Source: Devosia oryziradicis
Lineage (GTDB): Bacteria; Pseudomonadota; Alphaproteobacteria; Rhizobiales; Devosiaceae
DNA length: 64,000 bases
Reading direction: 5' to 3'
NCBI RefSeq assembly: GCF_016698645.1
Contig: NZ_CP068047.1
Span: 1,771,001 to 1,835,000, forward strand
Shown: one piece after another, positions 10,539 to 21,618 of the stretch
Layout: each line of letters begins with the position of its first letter
How positions within the stretch are numbered: the stretch's first letter is position 1
Translations under genes and position numbers: made by a program
The notes under the pieces: model-generated
Databases searched by the model: none
The model's input: only the letters and a program-made list of their open reading frames with translations
What the model was told of the DNA's origin: nothing

Positions 10539-10588
10539 GATCGTTTTCCAAGGCAGCCCGTTAAGGTCCACATTGGATTGCCCGGGAG

Positions 10589-11071
10589 ATGCCGATGCTT
10601 CGCTCGCTTCTGATTGGCCTGGTGGCCGGACAACGCGGCCTGACGCCGCTGGCGGCCATCGCGATTGCCACGCAACGTCGTGAGGTTCGCCCGGAATTGC
10701 CGTTGCAGAAGCTGCTGCTCAATCCGGTGATCGCCGAGGGCGCCATTGCCCTGGCAGGCGCCGAAATGGCGGGCGACAAGATGAAATCGGCGCCTGACCG
10801 CATCCGCCCGCTTGGGCTGATCGTGCGCAGTATCACCTCGGCATATGCAGGGGCCGCGTTGGCGCCCCGAAACGAGCGGACGGCGGCGGCAGCCATCGCG
10901 GTTGGCGCGGCACTGCTGTCGTCCTATGTGGGGTGGCGATTGCGCGTCGCGGCCATGCAACGATATGGCCAGACTGCGACCGGTCTCATTGAAGATGCCA
11001 TCGTCGGGGCCGCCGGGTTGGCCATCGCCAACCCGAAACTGGTGGCAGGTAAACGCACGCGGCGGCGCTAA
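10589..11071 (+). CDS. DUF4126-like small membrane protein
   Basis: 160-residue hydrophobic protein with an N-terminal MLRSLLIGLVAGQRGLTPLAA stretch that resembles the DUF4126 family, whose function is not known. Further small-residue-rich helices follow (about 75-110 and 130-155), ending in a basic KRTRRR tail. CGGGAGAT before the ATG (about 10579) is the ribosome site; a second ATG at 10595 is an alternative start. It sits 50 nt after ftsA, so it may be co-transcribed with the division genes, but nothing in it indicates a role in division. Confidence 0.7.
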   Translation: MPMLRSLLIGLVAGQRGLTPLAAIAIATQRREVRPELPLQKLLLNPVIAEGAIALAGAEMAGDKMKSAPDRIRPLGLIVRSITSAYAGAALAPRNERTAAAAIAVGAALLSSYVGWRLRVAAMQRYGQTATGLIEDAIVGAAGLAIANPKLVAGKRTRRR

Positions 11072-11083
11072 CCCCGACCTCGA

Positions 11084-11557
11084 TCAGGTCCCTGCATAAG
11101 CCTTCTGCAGGTCCGCCACAATAATCTTGCGCATGCCCAGCATGGCCTGCATGGCGCGGTTGGCGCCTGATCGGTCCGGCCCGCCCATGGTTTCGTACAG
11201 TTGCTTGGGGATGACCTGCCAGCTAAGCCCGAATTTGTCCTTGCACCAGCCACACATGCTCTCCTCCCCGCCGTTATCGACGAAGGTGTTCCAGAAATAG
11301 TCGACTTCCTCCTGGCCGTCGCATTCGATCATGAAGCTGACGGCCTCGCTGAAGGGGAATTGGCTCTTGTCGTGACCGCTGCCATTGAGCAGGAACAGGC
11401 GGTGGCCAGCCAGCTCGATCGTGGCGGTGAATGCGGCGCCATTGGGATCCTGGCGCTGTAGCTCGATCACTTTGCCGTCCTTGAACGTGCCAGTGTAAAA
11501 TTCGATAGCCTCGTCGATGCGGTTGTTGAACCACAGGCAGGGGGTGATTTTGGTCAT
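11084..11557 (-). CDS. VOC-family (PhnB/glyoxalase-like) protein
   Basis: 157-residue vicinal-oxygen-chelate fold protein. It begins MTKITPCLWFNNRIDEAIEFY, the usual opening of the PhnB-like branch, and contains FLLNGSGHDKSQFPFSEAVSFMIECD and WCKDKFGLSWQVIP. Proteins of this branch are poorly characterised, and a specific substrate cannot be named. I chose the ATG at 11557 because GAGGAG stands about 9 nt before it; an upstream extension is unlikely. The gene points against the division genes and is separated from ftsZ by a shared divergent region. Confidence 0.85.
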   Translation of the reverse strand: MTKITPCLWFNNRIDEAIEFYTGTFKDGKVIELQRQDPNGAAFTATIELAGHRLFLLNGSGHDKSQFPFSEAVSFMIECDGQEEVDYFWNTFVDNGGEESMCGWCKDKFGLSWQVIPKQLYETMGGPDRSGANRAMQAMLGMRKIIVADLQKAYAGT

Positions 11558-11608
11558 TTCATATCTCCTCGATGCGGTGTCTGGTGCCACGTAAAGAACC
11601 AATGTGTT

Positions 11609-11640
11609 ATATTGCTAAATGGTTATATAATGCATGTCAA
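11609..11640 (-). promoter_or_regulatory. Probable promoter/operator of the VOC gene
   Basis: Read on the reverse strand, TTGACA (11640-11635) is followed after 17 nt by a weak TAGCAA. The AT-rich stretch contains ATATAAC twice with a 16-nt period. The motif ATATTGCTAA (plus strand 11609-11618) recurs with one change upstream of the SRPBCC gene at 50055-50064. An ArsR-type repressor site would fit but is inference. Confidence 0.4.
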
Positions 11641-11675
11641 CGGGGTCTCTTCGGCTTTCGGACGACGTCGCGTGG

Positions 11676-11690
11676 TTAACGGCTGGTCAA
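11676..11690. promoter_or_regulatory. Candidate CtrA box upstream of ftsZ
   Basis: TTAA-N7-TCAA lies 120 nt before the chosen ftsZ start. The CtrA consensus is TTAA-N7-TTAA, so one base differs. CtrA control of ftsZ is established in Caulobacter. Further TTAAC half-sites occur at about 11725 and 11758. The assignment rests on sequence similarity alone. Confidence 0.35.
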
Positions 11691-11809
11691 CGGGTAACCG
11701 CCCGGTGTCGCAAATTGCGGTCACGTTAACACCGGTGAGACAATTGTTAGGGGCCGGTTAACGTTTGGGAGGGTAAATCTTTACCAACACCGCCACTATG
11801 AGGCCCTCC

Positions 11810-13483
11810 ATGACTATCAACCTCACCATCCCGGACATTCAGGAACTCAAGCCTCGCATCACCGTATTCGGTTGCGGTGGTGCCGGCGGAAACGCCGTCA
11901 ACAACATGATCGAGTCCGGTCTTGATGGCGTGGACTTCGTCGTCGCCAATACCGATGCGCAGGCACTGGCCCTGAGCAAGGCGCAGCGCATCATCCAGCT
12001 CGGCGTTGGCGTTACCGAAGGCCTTGGCGCCGGATCGCACCCTGAGGTCGGCCGTGCGGCCGCCGAAGAAAGCTGGGACGAGATCAACGACCACCTCAGC
12101 GGTTCGCATATGGTGTTCATCACCGCGGGAATGGGTGGCGGCACCGGCACCGGTGCGGCGCCGGTGGTGGCCCGCGCGGCCCGTGAGCAGGGTATTCTGA
12201 CCGTTGGCGTTGTTACCAAGCCATTCAATTTCGAAGGCAATCGCCGGGCGCGCCTGGCCGAGGATGGCATCGACGAGCTGCATCGCCATGTCGATACGCT
12301 GATCGTCATTCCCAACCAGAACCTGTTCCGCGTCGCCAACGAAAAGACCACCTTTGCCGACGCCTTCGCGATGGCCGACCAGGTGCTGTTCTCCGGCGTT
12401 GCCTGCATCACTGACCTGATGGTCAAGGAAGGCCTGATCAACCTCGATTTCGCTGACGTGCGCGCCGTGATGCGTGGCATGGGCAAGGCGATGATGGGTA
12501 CCGGCGAAGCTTCGGGTGAAGATCGTGCCCGCCATGCCGCCGAAGCAGCCATTGCCAACCCGCTGCTCGATGATGTCTCCATGCACGGTGCCCGCGGCCT
12601 GCTGATCTCAATCACCGGTGGTCCGGACCTGACCCTCTATGAAGTCGACGAAGCGGCCAGCCGCGTCCGCGAGGAAGTTGACGTGGATTGCAACATTATC
12701 CTGGGCGCCACCTTCGATCCGAGCCTGACCGGCACGATCCGCGTGGCTGTCGTCGCCACCGGCACCGACGCCACCATGGTGCAGGCGCTGGAGCCAGCCA
12801 AGCCGCATGCCTCGCGCACGCCACTGGAAGTCCGTCGCCATGTTCCGGTCGAGCCAACGCGCGTGCAGATGGAGCGCGCTGCGGTCGCCGCCGCCCCGGT
12901 CGCTCCCCAGCAGCAGGCCATCGAGCATCAGGTCGAGGCAGCTGTGGCGGAAGCCTTCAGCATGGCCGCTTCGGCCCCGGCGCGCCACGACATGGAAGAT
13001 GATGGCGTCTTCGTCGAGCCATACATTCCCGCTGCCGAGTCGATCCACGAGGCCGACGAGCCAGTGATCGCCGACGAGCCGGTGCCTAGCGTCTATGTGC
13101 CGTCCCATGCCGCTCGTCCGGAAGGACAGCGCCGCATGCCCCGCACGGAGGAGTTGCCGATTGTTGCGAGGCGGCCACAGGAGCCGCAGGAACGTCATGA
13201 CGCAGAGCCGCGCAACGCGCGCGCCCTGTTCAAGAAGCTGGCCTCCAATGTGGGGCTCAACCTGGGTCAGCCCCAGAGCCCGGCCAAGGACGAGCCGACC
13301 TATTCGGCGGCCGATGACGCTGCCGCACGCAGCGCGATTGAGGCCGGTGGCGCAAGGACTTCGCGCGTCGCGCCGCCGGTGGAGGGTGCACGCGGCAACC
13401 TTGATCCGCACGGCCGCCAGCCCGCTCCGGCGCCGCAAAAGGATAGCCTCGAAATCCCGGCTTTCCTGCGGAAGCACGGTTAA
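11810..13483 (+). CDS. ftsZ: Cell division GTPase FtsZ
   Basis: Tubulin homologue that forms the Z ring. From the ATG at 11810 the protein is 557 residues and opens [17 protein letters not shown], as in related Hyphomicrobiales; GAGG (11800-11803) is a fitting ribosome site. An ATG at 11798 would add four residues. The GTP-binding loop [10 protein letters not shown] is at residues 109-118, with the core ending near 320. A long Ala/Pro/Glu-rich linker of about 220 residues follows, then the C-terminal peptide [11 protein letters not shown] that binds FtsA and other partners. It is followed by an intrinsic terminator. Confidence 0.97.
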   Translation: MTINLTIPDIQELKPRITVFGCGGAGGNAVNNMIESGLDGVDFVVANTDAQALALSKAQRIIQLGVGVTEGLGAGSHPEVGRAAAEESWDEINDHLSGSHMVFITAGMGGGTGTGAAPVVARAAREQGILTVGVVTKPFNFEGNRRARLAEDGIDELHRHVDTLIVIPNQNLFRVANEKTTFADAFAMADQVLFSGVACITDLMVKEGLINLDFADVRAVMRGMGKAMMGTGEASGEDRARHAAEAAIANPLLDDVSMHGARGLLISITGGPDLTLYEVDEAASRVREEVDVDCNIILGATFDPSLTGTIRVAVVATGTDATMVQALEPAKPHASRTPLEVRRHVPVEPTRVQMERAAVAAAPVAPQQQAIEHQVEAAVAEAFSMAASAPARHDMEDDGVFVEPYIPAAESIHEADEPVIADEPVPSVYVPSHAARPEGQRRMPRTEELPIVARRPQEPQERHDAEPRNARALFKKLASNVGLNLGQPQSPAKDEPTYSAADDAAARSAIEAGGARTSRVAPPVEGARGNLDPHGRQPAPAPQKDSLEIPAFLRKHG

Positions 13484-13513
13484 TAAGCTGCGGGTAAATT
13501 CACGAGAAGATTG

Positions 13514-13544
13514 CTCGGCGCGGCTTTCGCGCCGAGTTTTTTTT
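13514..13544 (+). terminator. Intrinsic terminator after ftsZ
   Basis: A perfect 9-bp stem (CTCGGCGCG/CGCGCCGAG) with a 5-nt loop is followed by eight T residues. It separates ftsZ from lpxC. Confidence 0.92.
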
Positions 13545-13596
13545 GGCTAACAGAGTCGTGGACGTCCGGGGCCCTGGGGTCGGAGTTATTTCGAGT

Positions 13597-14553
13597 ATGC
13601 AAAAACTGTCCACGCGCCAGCGTACCATCGCTGCTGCGATCAGCTTCGCCGGCTACGGCGTTCACAGCGCCCAGCCTGTCACGCTGACCCTGTCCCCTGG
13701 CCCGGTCGACTCAGGCATCACCATCTGCCGCCTCAAGGGCGACGGCACCACGACCACTCCTGTTTCCGTGCATTTTTCGCGCGTTACCCGCACGACGCTC
13801 TGCACGACGCTCGACCTGGGCGACAGCATCAGCGTGGCCACTGTCGAGCACGTAATGTCCGCCCTCTCTGGCATGGGTGTCGATAACGCCGTCATCACGC
13901 TGGATGGCGGCGAGTGCCCCATTCTCGATGGCAGCGCACGCCCATTCGCCGAGGCGATTCTTGAGGTCGGCCTCGAAATACAGCCCGCCCAGCGCAAGTT
14001 CCTCAAGGTGATGCGGGCCGTCACCGTGCGCAACAACGATGCCTTCGCGGCGCTGGAACCCTATAACGGCCGCGCGCTCGATCTCGAGATCGATTTTGAC
14101 AGCAAGGTCATCGGCCGCCAGCGCATGATCTTCGACTGGACGCCGCGCCGCTACTATGAAGACGTGTCGCAGGCCCGGACCTTCGGCTTTGTGCGCGATG
14201 CCAAGATCCTGCGCCAGGCGGGTTACGCGCTGGGCTCGAGCCTGGACAATTCCATAACCGTGCACGAAGACCGCATCCTCAACCCCGGCGGGTTGCGCTA
14301 CGAGGACGAGTTCGTGCGCCATAAGCTGCTTGACGCGATTGGCGACCTGTCACTGGGCGGCCTTCCGATCTGGGGGCGCTTCCGGTCCTATAAGGGTGGG
14401 CATGCCCTCAATGCGCATGTCCTGAGCGGGCTCTTCTCCAGCGAAGCCAATTATGAAATAGTTGGCGCAGAAGATTTGCCGCTCGAATTCGAGGCTTTCG
14501 ACGATCAGCCTGAAGGTCTGGCAGTCAATCACTATCTGCGGTCCGTGCGCTGA
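13597..14553 (+). CDS. lpxC: UDP-3-O-acyl-N-acetylglucosamine deacetylase LpxC
   Basis: Zinc deacetylase that performs the committed step of lipid A synthesis. From the ATG at 13597 it has 318 residues and begins MQKLSTRQRTIAAAISFAGYGVHS. Zinc-ligand regions are visible: TVEHVMSAL (about residue 80) and HKLLDAIGDLSLGG (about 240-253). The open frame extends 18 codons upstream, but that part is within the ftsZ terminator region and is not expected to be translated. Its place right after ftsZ is standard in Proteobacteria. Confidence 0.95.
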   Translation: MQKLSTRQRTIAAAISFAGYGVHSAQPVTLTLSPGPVDSGITICRLKGDGTTTTPVSVHFSRVTRTTLCTTLDLGDSISVATVEHVMSALSGMGVDNAVITLDGGECPILDGSARPFAEAILEVGLEIQPAQRKFLKVMRAVTVRNNDAFAALEPYNGRALDLEIDFDSKVIGRQRMIFDWTPRRYYEDVSQARTFGFVRDAKILRQAGYALGSSLDNSITVHEDRILNPGGLRYEDEFVRHKLLDAIGDLSLGGLPIWGRFRSYKGGHALNAHVLSGLFSSEANYEIVGAEDLPLEFEAFDDQPEGLAVNHYLRSVR

Positions 14554-14644
14554 GGCCTAAGGGCGACGCGCGGCGCCACAGTTTTGATCAAATTTCTTTC
14601 TACGCCGCAGCCAAGCGGTATTCGTTATAAGGACGGGGCAGTTC

Positions 14645-15481
14645 GTGACAGTTGACTCTATTGGTGGTCTCACCAGCCGGGCCGCCCGGTTCCTCACGGT
14701 TGCTCTTGTCGCTGCGGTGCTTGCTGGCTGCAGCATGTTCGGCCCGCCAAAGCTCAAGGAAGAGCCCATCATTCCGGCCGCCACGCTGTATCAGAAGGCG
14801 CTGGACGACATGGATCGCCAGTATTACGCAACTGCCGTGAAGTCGTTGGAGCAGCTCGACCGCCAGCATCCGCGCGATCCGCTGCTGGAAAAATCCAAGC
14901 TCATGCAGGTCTACGCGAACTATCGTGGCGGCAAGCTCAATGAAGCCATCCTGGCTGCCGATCGCTACATGGCGCTTTATGCCAACAAGCCCGACGCGGC
15001 CTATGTGCTGTATCTGAAAGCGAATGCGTATTTCGCCCAGATCAAGGACATCACGCGCGACCAGCAGCTCTCGGCCGATGCGATCGAGACCTATAACCTG
15101 GTCATCGCGAACTATCCCAAGTCGGAATATGCCGAGGATGCCAAGGAAAAGCTGCTGGTGGCGTATGACCAGCTGGCCGGCAAGGAAATGTCGGTCGGGC
15201 GCTACTACCTTGGCAATGGCCAGTATACCGCCGCCATCAACCGCTTCCGGGTTGTAGTCGAAACCTGGCAGACTTCTACCCATGTCGAGGAAGCCCTGTT
15301 CCGGCTCACCGAGGCCTACCTGCTGCTGGGCCTGACCAACGAGGCCTCGACTGCCGCCGCGGTGCTGGGCCACAATTATCCGTCGAGCACCTGGTATAAG
15401 GAAGCTTTCGATCTTCTGGGCAAGCAGGGCCTGTCGCCTGTTGTCAACGGCGGCAGCTGGATGGCCGGCCTGCGGAACTAA
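14645..15481 (+). CDS. bamD: Outer membrane assembly lipoprotein BamD (ComL)
   Basis: Lipoprotein of the BAM complex that folds beta-barrel proteins into the outer membrane. It has 278 residues. The signal peptide ends in the lipobox LAGC (Cys about residue 28). The rest is helical TPR-type repeats with the family patterns LYQKALDDMDRQYY, FRLTEAYLLLGL and HNYPSSTWYKEAF. The start is GTG. The lpxC-bamD-recN-ligA order is conserved in this group. Confidence 0.93.
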   Translation: MTVDSIGGLTSRAARFLTVALVAAVLAGCSMFGPPKLKEEPIIPAATLYQKALDDMDRQYYATAVKSLEQLDRQHPRDPLLEKSKLMQVYANYRGGKLNEAILAADRYMALYANKPDAAYVLYLKANAYFAQIKDITRDQQLSADAIETYNLVIANYPKSEYAEDAKEKLLVAYDQLAGKEMSVGRYYLGNGQYTAAINRFRVVVETWQTSTHVEEALFRLTEAYLLLGLTNEASTAAAVLGHNYPSSTWYKEAFDLLGKQGLSPVVNGGSWMAGLRN

Positions 15482-15512
15482 CCGCTCGGAAGTAATTTGT
15501 TGCTAGTTTGTT

Positions 15513-15545
15513 CCGGGGCGCTAATATGCGCCCCGGTTCGTTTTT
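15513..15545 (+). terminator. Intrinsic terminator after bamD
   Basis: A perfect 9-bp stem (CCGGGGCGC/GCGCCCCGG) with a 6-nt loop is followed by TTCGTTTTT. Confidence 0.9.
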
Positions 15546-15693
15546 GGAAGGCTGCAATTTTCGAGGCTCAGGCCGGCGCCGGTGGCTGTTGTTCCCGCGG
15601 ATAAGCTGAATTCATGCCTTCGCGAGATCGACGCTGTGGTGGTAAATGAATGTCGCCTTCCGTGTTTGATCGAAGTTCGGGAATAGTCCGCGC

Positions 15694-17364
15694 ATGCTGA
15701 ACGCGCTTTCGGTTCGCAACATCGTTCTCATCGACCAGCTCGACCTGGCGCTTGATGGCGGCATGACCGTGCTGACGGGTGAGACGGGCGCGGGCAAGTC
15801 GATTCTGCTGGATGCGCTCACGCTGGCATTGGGCGGGCGCGGGGACGCCTCGCTGGTGCGAGCCGGACAGGAAAGTGGGCAGGTCGTGGCGGTGCTGCAA
15901 CTGGCGGCCGACCATCCCGCGCGCGCCGCCTTGCGCGACAATGCCATCCCTGATGATGAAGATGTCATTCTGCGGCGCGTGCAGTTTGCCGATGGCCGCA
16001 CCCGCGCCTTCATCAATGACCAGCCGGTTTCTGCGGCATTGCTGCAGCGCGTGGGCGGACAGATCGTCGAAATTCATGGTCAGCACGATGACCGGGCGCT
16101 GGTCGATGTCGCCACCCATCGTGCGGCGCTCGACGCGTTCGGCGAACTTGAAGCCGCGGCCGCACGCGTGGCCGATGCCTTCCAGGCGGTTAGCGAAGCG
16201 CAGGAGGCCGTGGTGGCACAGAAGGCCCTGGTGGCCCAGGCTCTGGCAGCGGAAGACTATGCGCGGCATACGGTGGAGGAGTTGGGTAAGCTCAAGCCGC
16301 TAGCGGGCGAGGAAGAAGAGCTCGCCGAGCGCCGGCAGCACCTGCAGCAGGTGGAGCGCGCCGCTTCCGACGTGGTCGAAATCGACGATATGCTCAATGG
16401 GCCTTCGGCGCCGGCCCCGGCGCTTGCCAGCCTGATGCGGCGGCTGATGCGCAAGGTTGATGGCGGCCAGACCCTGTTCCAGCCACTGGTGGATACGCTC
16501 GATGGTGCGCTGGTTGCACTGGACCGGACGGGGGAGGCGCTCGAAGACCTGAAGCGCGAAATGGCCTACGATCCGCGCGAGCTTGAAAGTGTCGAGGAGC
16601 GCCTGTTTGCCCTGCGCGCCGCCGCGCGCAAGCACCAGACCAGTTGCGACGGCCTGGCGGAGGTGCTGGCCAAGTACAGTGCCGATCTCGAAACCCTGCA
16701 GAGCGGGGAGACACGGCTGGTGGCGCTAGAGGCCGCCGAGGCCAAGGCCATGGAGACTTACCGCAAGGCGGCCGAAACGCTGAGTGCTAGCCGCGCCAAG
16801 GCGGCGGCGGCTCTCGGCAAGGCCGTCGGGGCGGAGCTTCCCGATCTCAAGCTGGGTTCGGCCAAGTTCATCGTCGACCAGCAGGTCGACAAGACGCGGA
16901 TTGCGGCATCGGGCTTCGACCAGGTCGCCTTTCATGTGCAGACCAATCCGGGCACGGCGGCCGGGCCGCTGCTCAAGGTCGCCTCGGGCGGCGAACTCAG
17001 CCGCTTCCTCCTTGCACTCAAGGTCGTGCTGGCCGATCGCGGCTCGGCGCCCGTGCTGATCTTCGACGAAATCGACACCGGCGTGGGCGGCGCGGTGGCG
17101 GACGCCATTGGCCGCCGGCTGGCCCGGCTGGCCGGGAAGGTGCAGGTGCTCGCCGTCACCCATGCACCGCAGGTGGCGGCGCGGGCGCAGCGGCATCTGC
17201 TGATCGAGAAGCAGGCGGTCAAGGAAGGCGCGTTCATGCGCACCCACGTCAAGCCGCTCGATGTCAGTGCGCGGCAGGAGGAGGTGGCGCGCATGCTGGC
17301 CGGCGCCAAGGTGACCGACGAAGCTCGGGCCGCTGCGAGCAAACTGCTGAGCGAAGTGGGGTAG
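15694..17364 (+). CDS. recN: DNA repair protein RecN
   Basis: SMC-like ATPase acting early in double-strand-break repair. It has 556 residues. The Walker A GETGAGKS is at about residues 29-36. A central coiled coil (about 150-370) follows, then the C-terminal ATPase half with the ABC signature ASGGELSRFLLALK (about 430) and Walker B VLIFDEIDTGVGG (about 453). It has its own promoter region downstream of the bamD terminator. Confidence 0.95.
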   Translation: MLNALSVRNIVLIDQLDLALDGGMTVLTGETGAGKSILLDALTLALGGRGDASLVRAGQESGQVVAVLQLAADHPARAALRDNAIPDDEDVILRRVQFADGRTRAFINDQPVSAALLQRVGGQIVEIHGQHDDRALVDVATHRAALDAFGELEAAAARVADAFQAVSEAQEAVVAQKALVAQALAAEDYARHTVEELGKLKPLAGEEEELAERRQHLQQVERAASDVVEIDDMLNGPSAPAPALASLMRRLMRKVDGGQTLFQPLVDTLDGALVALDRTGEALEDLKREMAYDPRELESVEERLFALRAAARKHQTSCDGLAEVLAKYSADLETLQSGETRLVALEAAEAKAMETYRKAAETLSASRAKAAAALGKAVGAELPDLKLGSAKFIVDQQVDKTRIAASGFDQVAFHVQTNPGTAAGPLLKVASGGELSRFLLALKVVLADRGSAPVLIFDEIDTGVGGAVADAIGRRLARLAGKVQVLAVTHAPQVAARAQRHLLIEKQAVKEGAFMRTHVKPLDVSARQEEVARMLAGAKVTDEARAAASKLLSEVG

Positions 17365-17391
17365 GCCTCATTCCACATCGACCTCGGCGTC

Positions 17392-17411
17392 ATTCCCGCC
17401 CAGGCGGGAAT
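17392..17411. repeat. Short palindromic repeat (ATTCCCGCC-CA-GGCGGGAAT)
   Basis: Perfect 9-bp inverted repeat with a 2-nt centre, 27 nt after recN. Hairpins of this CATTCCCGC...GCGGGAATC type are a common dispersed repeat in alphaproteobacterial genomes. It could also act as a transcript 3' end for recN. No second copy is visible in this window. Confidence 0.6.
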
Positions 17412-17418
17412 CCCCTAA

Positions 17419-19767
<2,349 letters not shown>

Positions 19768-19816
19768 CGGTCAGACGAAACAACGGATATCGCGCAGCGT
19801 CACGAGGGAGAACGCG

Positions 19817-21103
19817 ATGAAGGTTTTGACTGCGGTGGCTACGGCCACCCTGATGCTGCCAGCTGCGGCAATGGCCGGGGAGTCCGCGGACGCCCTGGTG
19901 CAACATCTCTATGCCGGCACCGCTGCCGAAGGCCTGCCGGGCGCCATCGAAGCCTGCTACACGCTGGACGAAGAGGCCTGCTTTGCCCAAGGCATGCTGC
20001 AAATGGTCATTGCCTATGAAGGCCTGGCACAAGACCTCTATCGCTATGGCGCGACCACGCCTGGCACGCCCGCTGCGGCCATGCTGCTGGGCATCGGCTC
20101 GGGACTGGAAACGGCACCAGCCAATCCAAATCCGGAACAGCTGACCTACACCGCGTTGCGCACCGTGTTGGTGGATTTCCTGGCCGATGTCGACATGGCC
20201 CGCATCGGCTTTGAGACTGCCGGCATGAATGGTGACTATGTCATCAAGATCGATCCGCTCAAGGTGCGCATCGATTTTGACGGCAATGGCGAGGCAACCG
20301 AAAACGAGACGCTTGGCGTCCTGCTCGGTTCGGTCGGTGAGTTTGCCGACATTCCGACGCCGGATGGTCCACCGCCGGGCGGCAAGAAAAAATCCGGAGC
20401 GCCGACACCGGAACCTGACACGACAATCGGCTTCGATCGGGCCGATGCGATCTGGTTCGCAGGCTATATGCAGGTCACCGCCGCGCCGGTCGACCTGGTG
20501 CTGGCGCACGACTTTTCCGACTTCTTCGACGCCTATCTGCACCGGGTCTTCCCCAAATCTGGCCTGCCTATGCAGGACTATTCCATGGGCAGCACGCTGT
20601 TCATGGACCCCGATAGCGATGCCTTCATTGCCGATATTGTGGCCGCCTTCCACACTGCCGAGTTTCCGGTGACAGATCGCGAGCGTCTGGCAGGTGTGCT
20701 GGAGCGGCTGCAATCGATCACGGCACTGTCGCGCAAGAACTGGGAGCTCATTCTGGCCGAGACAGACGATGATCGCGAGCTGGTGCCTTCGCCGCGCCAG
20801 ACGTCCCTGGTGCCGGATACCCCGGTAACACAGGAGACGGTGGACGCCTGGATGGCCACGCTCGATACGGTCGACAAGATACTGGCTGGCGAACTGCTGG
20901 TCCCGCATTGGCGATTCAAGAAGGGCTTCGATCTCAACGCTTACTTCAAGACCGCAACCGAGACCGACCTCGTGATGCTGCTGACCGGGCAGGGCGCCTT
21001 GCCCTATATCAAGGCCGGTCCGATTGCCGACGCCAACAGCTTCGCCGAGGCCAACCGGGTCTTCGGTACCGACTGGATCAACTACGCCTTCTGGTTCAAC
21101 TGA
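19817..21103 (+). CDS. Exported protein of unknown function with an EF-hand-like loop
   Basis: 428-residue protein with a clear signal peptide (MKVLTAVATATLMLPAAAMA). A calcium-loop-like stretch DFDGNGEATENET lies near residues 153-165, matching the spacing of Asp/Asn ligands in EF-hand loops. A short Pro/Gly/Lys linker (PPPGGKKKSG) follows near 190. I do not recognise the family. GAGGGAG at 19804-19810 supports the start; an upstream frame overlapping ligA is not a plausible extension. Its stop overlaps the next gene (TGATG), so the two are probably an operon with the third exported protein. Confidence 0.8.
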   Translation: MKVLTAVATATLMLPAAAMAGESADALVQHLYAGTAAEGLPGAIEACYTLDEEACFAQGMLQMVIAYEGLAQDLYRYGATTPGTPAAAMLLGIGSGLETAPANPNPEQLTYTALRTVLVDFLADVDMARIGFETAGMNGDYVIKIDPLKVRIDFDGNGEATENETLGVLLGSVGEFADIPTPDGPPPGGKKKSGAPTPEPDTTIGFDRADAIWFAGYMQVTAAPVDLVLAHDFSDFFDAYLHRVFPKSGLPMQDYSMGSTLFMDPDSDAFIADIVAAFHTAEFPVTDRERLAGVLERLQSITALSRKNWELILAETDDDRELVPSPRQTSLVPDTPVTQETVDAWMATLDTVDKILAGELLVPHWRFKKGFDLNAYFKTATETDLVMLLTGQGALPYIKAGPIADANSFAEANRVFGTDWINYAFWFN

Positions 21104-21600
21104 TGCGAACGATATATCTGGGCTTGCTCCTCACGCTCCTGTCAGCGCCGGCATTCGCTGCCCCGATCCCCAAATTCGACGATCCCCGTGCGCTGCTTGT
21201 GGCCATATACGATCAGATAGAGGCGTCCGAAGACTGGGAAAACTTCGACAGTGATGCGGCTTTCAATGAGCTGGACGCCTTCTCGACCACGCTTCATGCC
21301 AGTTTTGTCGCGGCAGACGAGGCGCTCAAGGCCGATGGGCAGGACATCGGCGTGCTCGACTTTTCTCCCTTCATCAACGGGCAGGACTCGGCAGGCATGG
21401 ACTTTGCCGTTGGCGAGCCCAAGATCAAGCGTGGCCGGGCGATAATCGCCGTCAATATCACCGGCTACCAACCCAAGCAGATTACCTTCGAGTTGATCGA
21501 CGAAGGCGAGAAGGGTTGGAAGATCGAGGATATCATCCTGCCTGGCTATGACGGGTCCGGACCCGAGCGGCTCTCGGACTATTTTGCCAATCCGTTCTGA
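21103..21600 (+). CDS. Exported DUF3828-like protein
   Basis: 165 residues with a signal peptide ending APAFA. The mature part resembles the DUF3828 pattern: a helix near the start (PRALLVAIYDQIE), then LDFSPFINGQD and a beta-rich end with GWKIEDIIL. It shares LDFSPFINGQDxxxxDFxxG and GWKIxD with the following gene, so the two look like paralogues. The ATG overlaps the stop of the gene before. The role is unknown; the fold resembles small periplasmic NTF2-like proteins, but that is only an impression. Confidence 0.75.
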   Translation: MRTIYLGLLLTLLSAPAFAAPIPKFDDPRALLVAIYDQIEASEDWENFDSDAAFNELDAFSTTLHASFVAADEALKADGQDIGVLDFSPFINGQDSAGMDFAVGEPKIKRGRAIIAVNITGYQPKQITFELIDEGEKGWKIEDIILPGYDGSGPERLSDYFANPF

Positions 21601-21618
21601 ACACCTTCGGAGACTACT

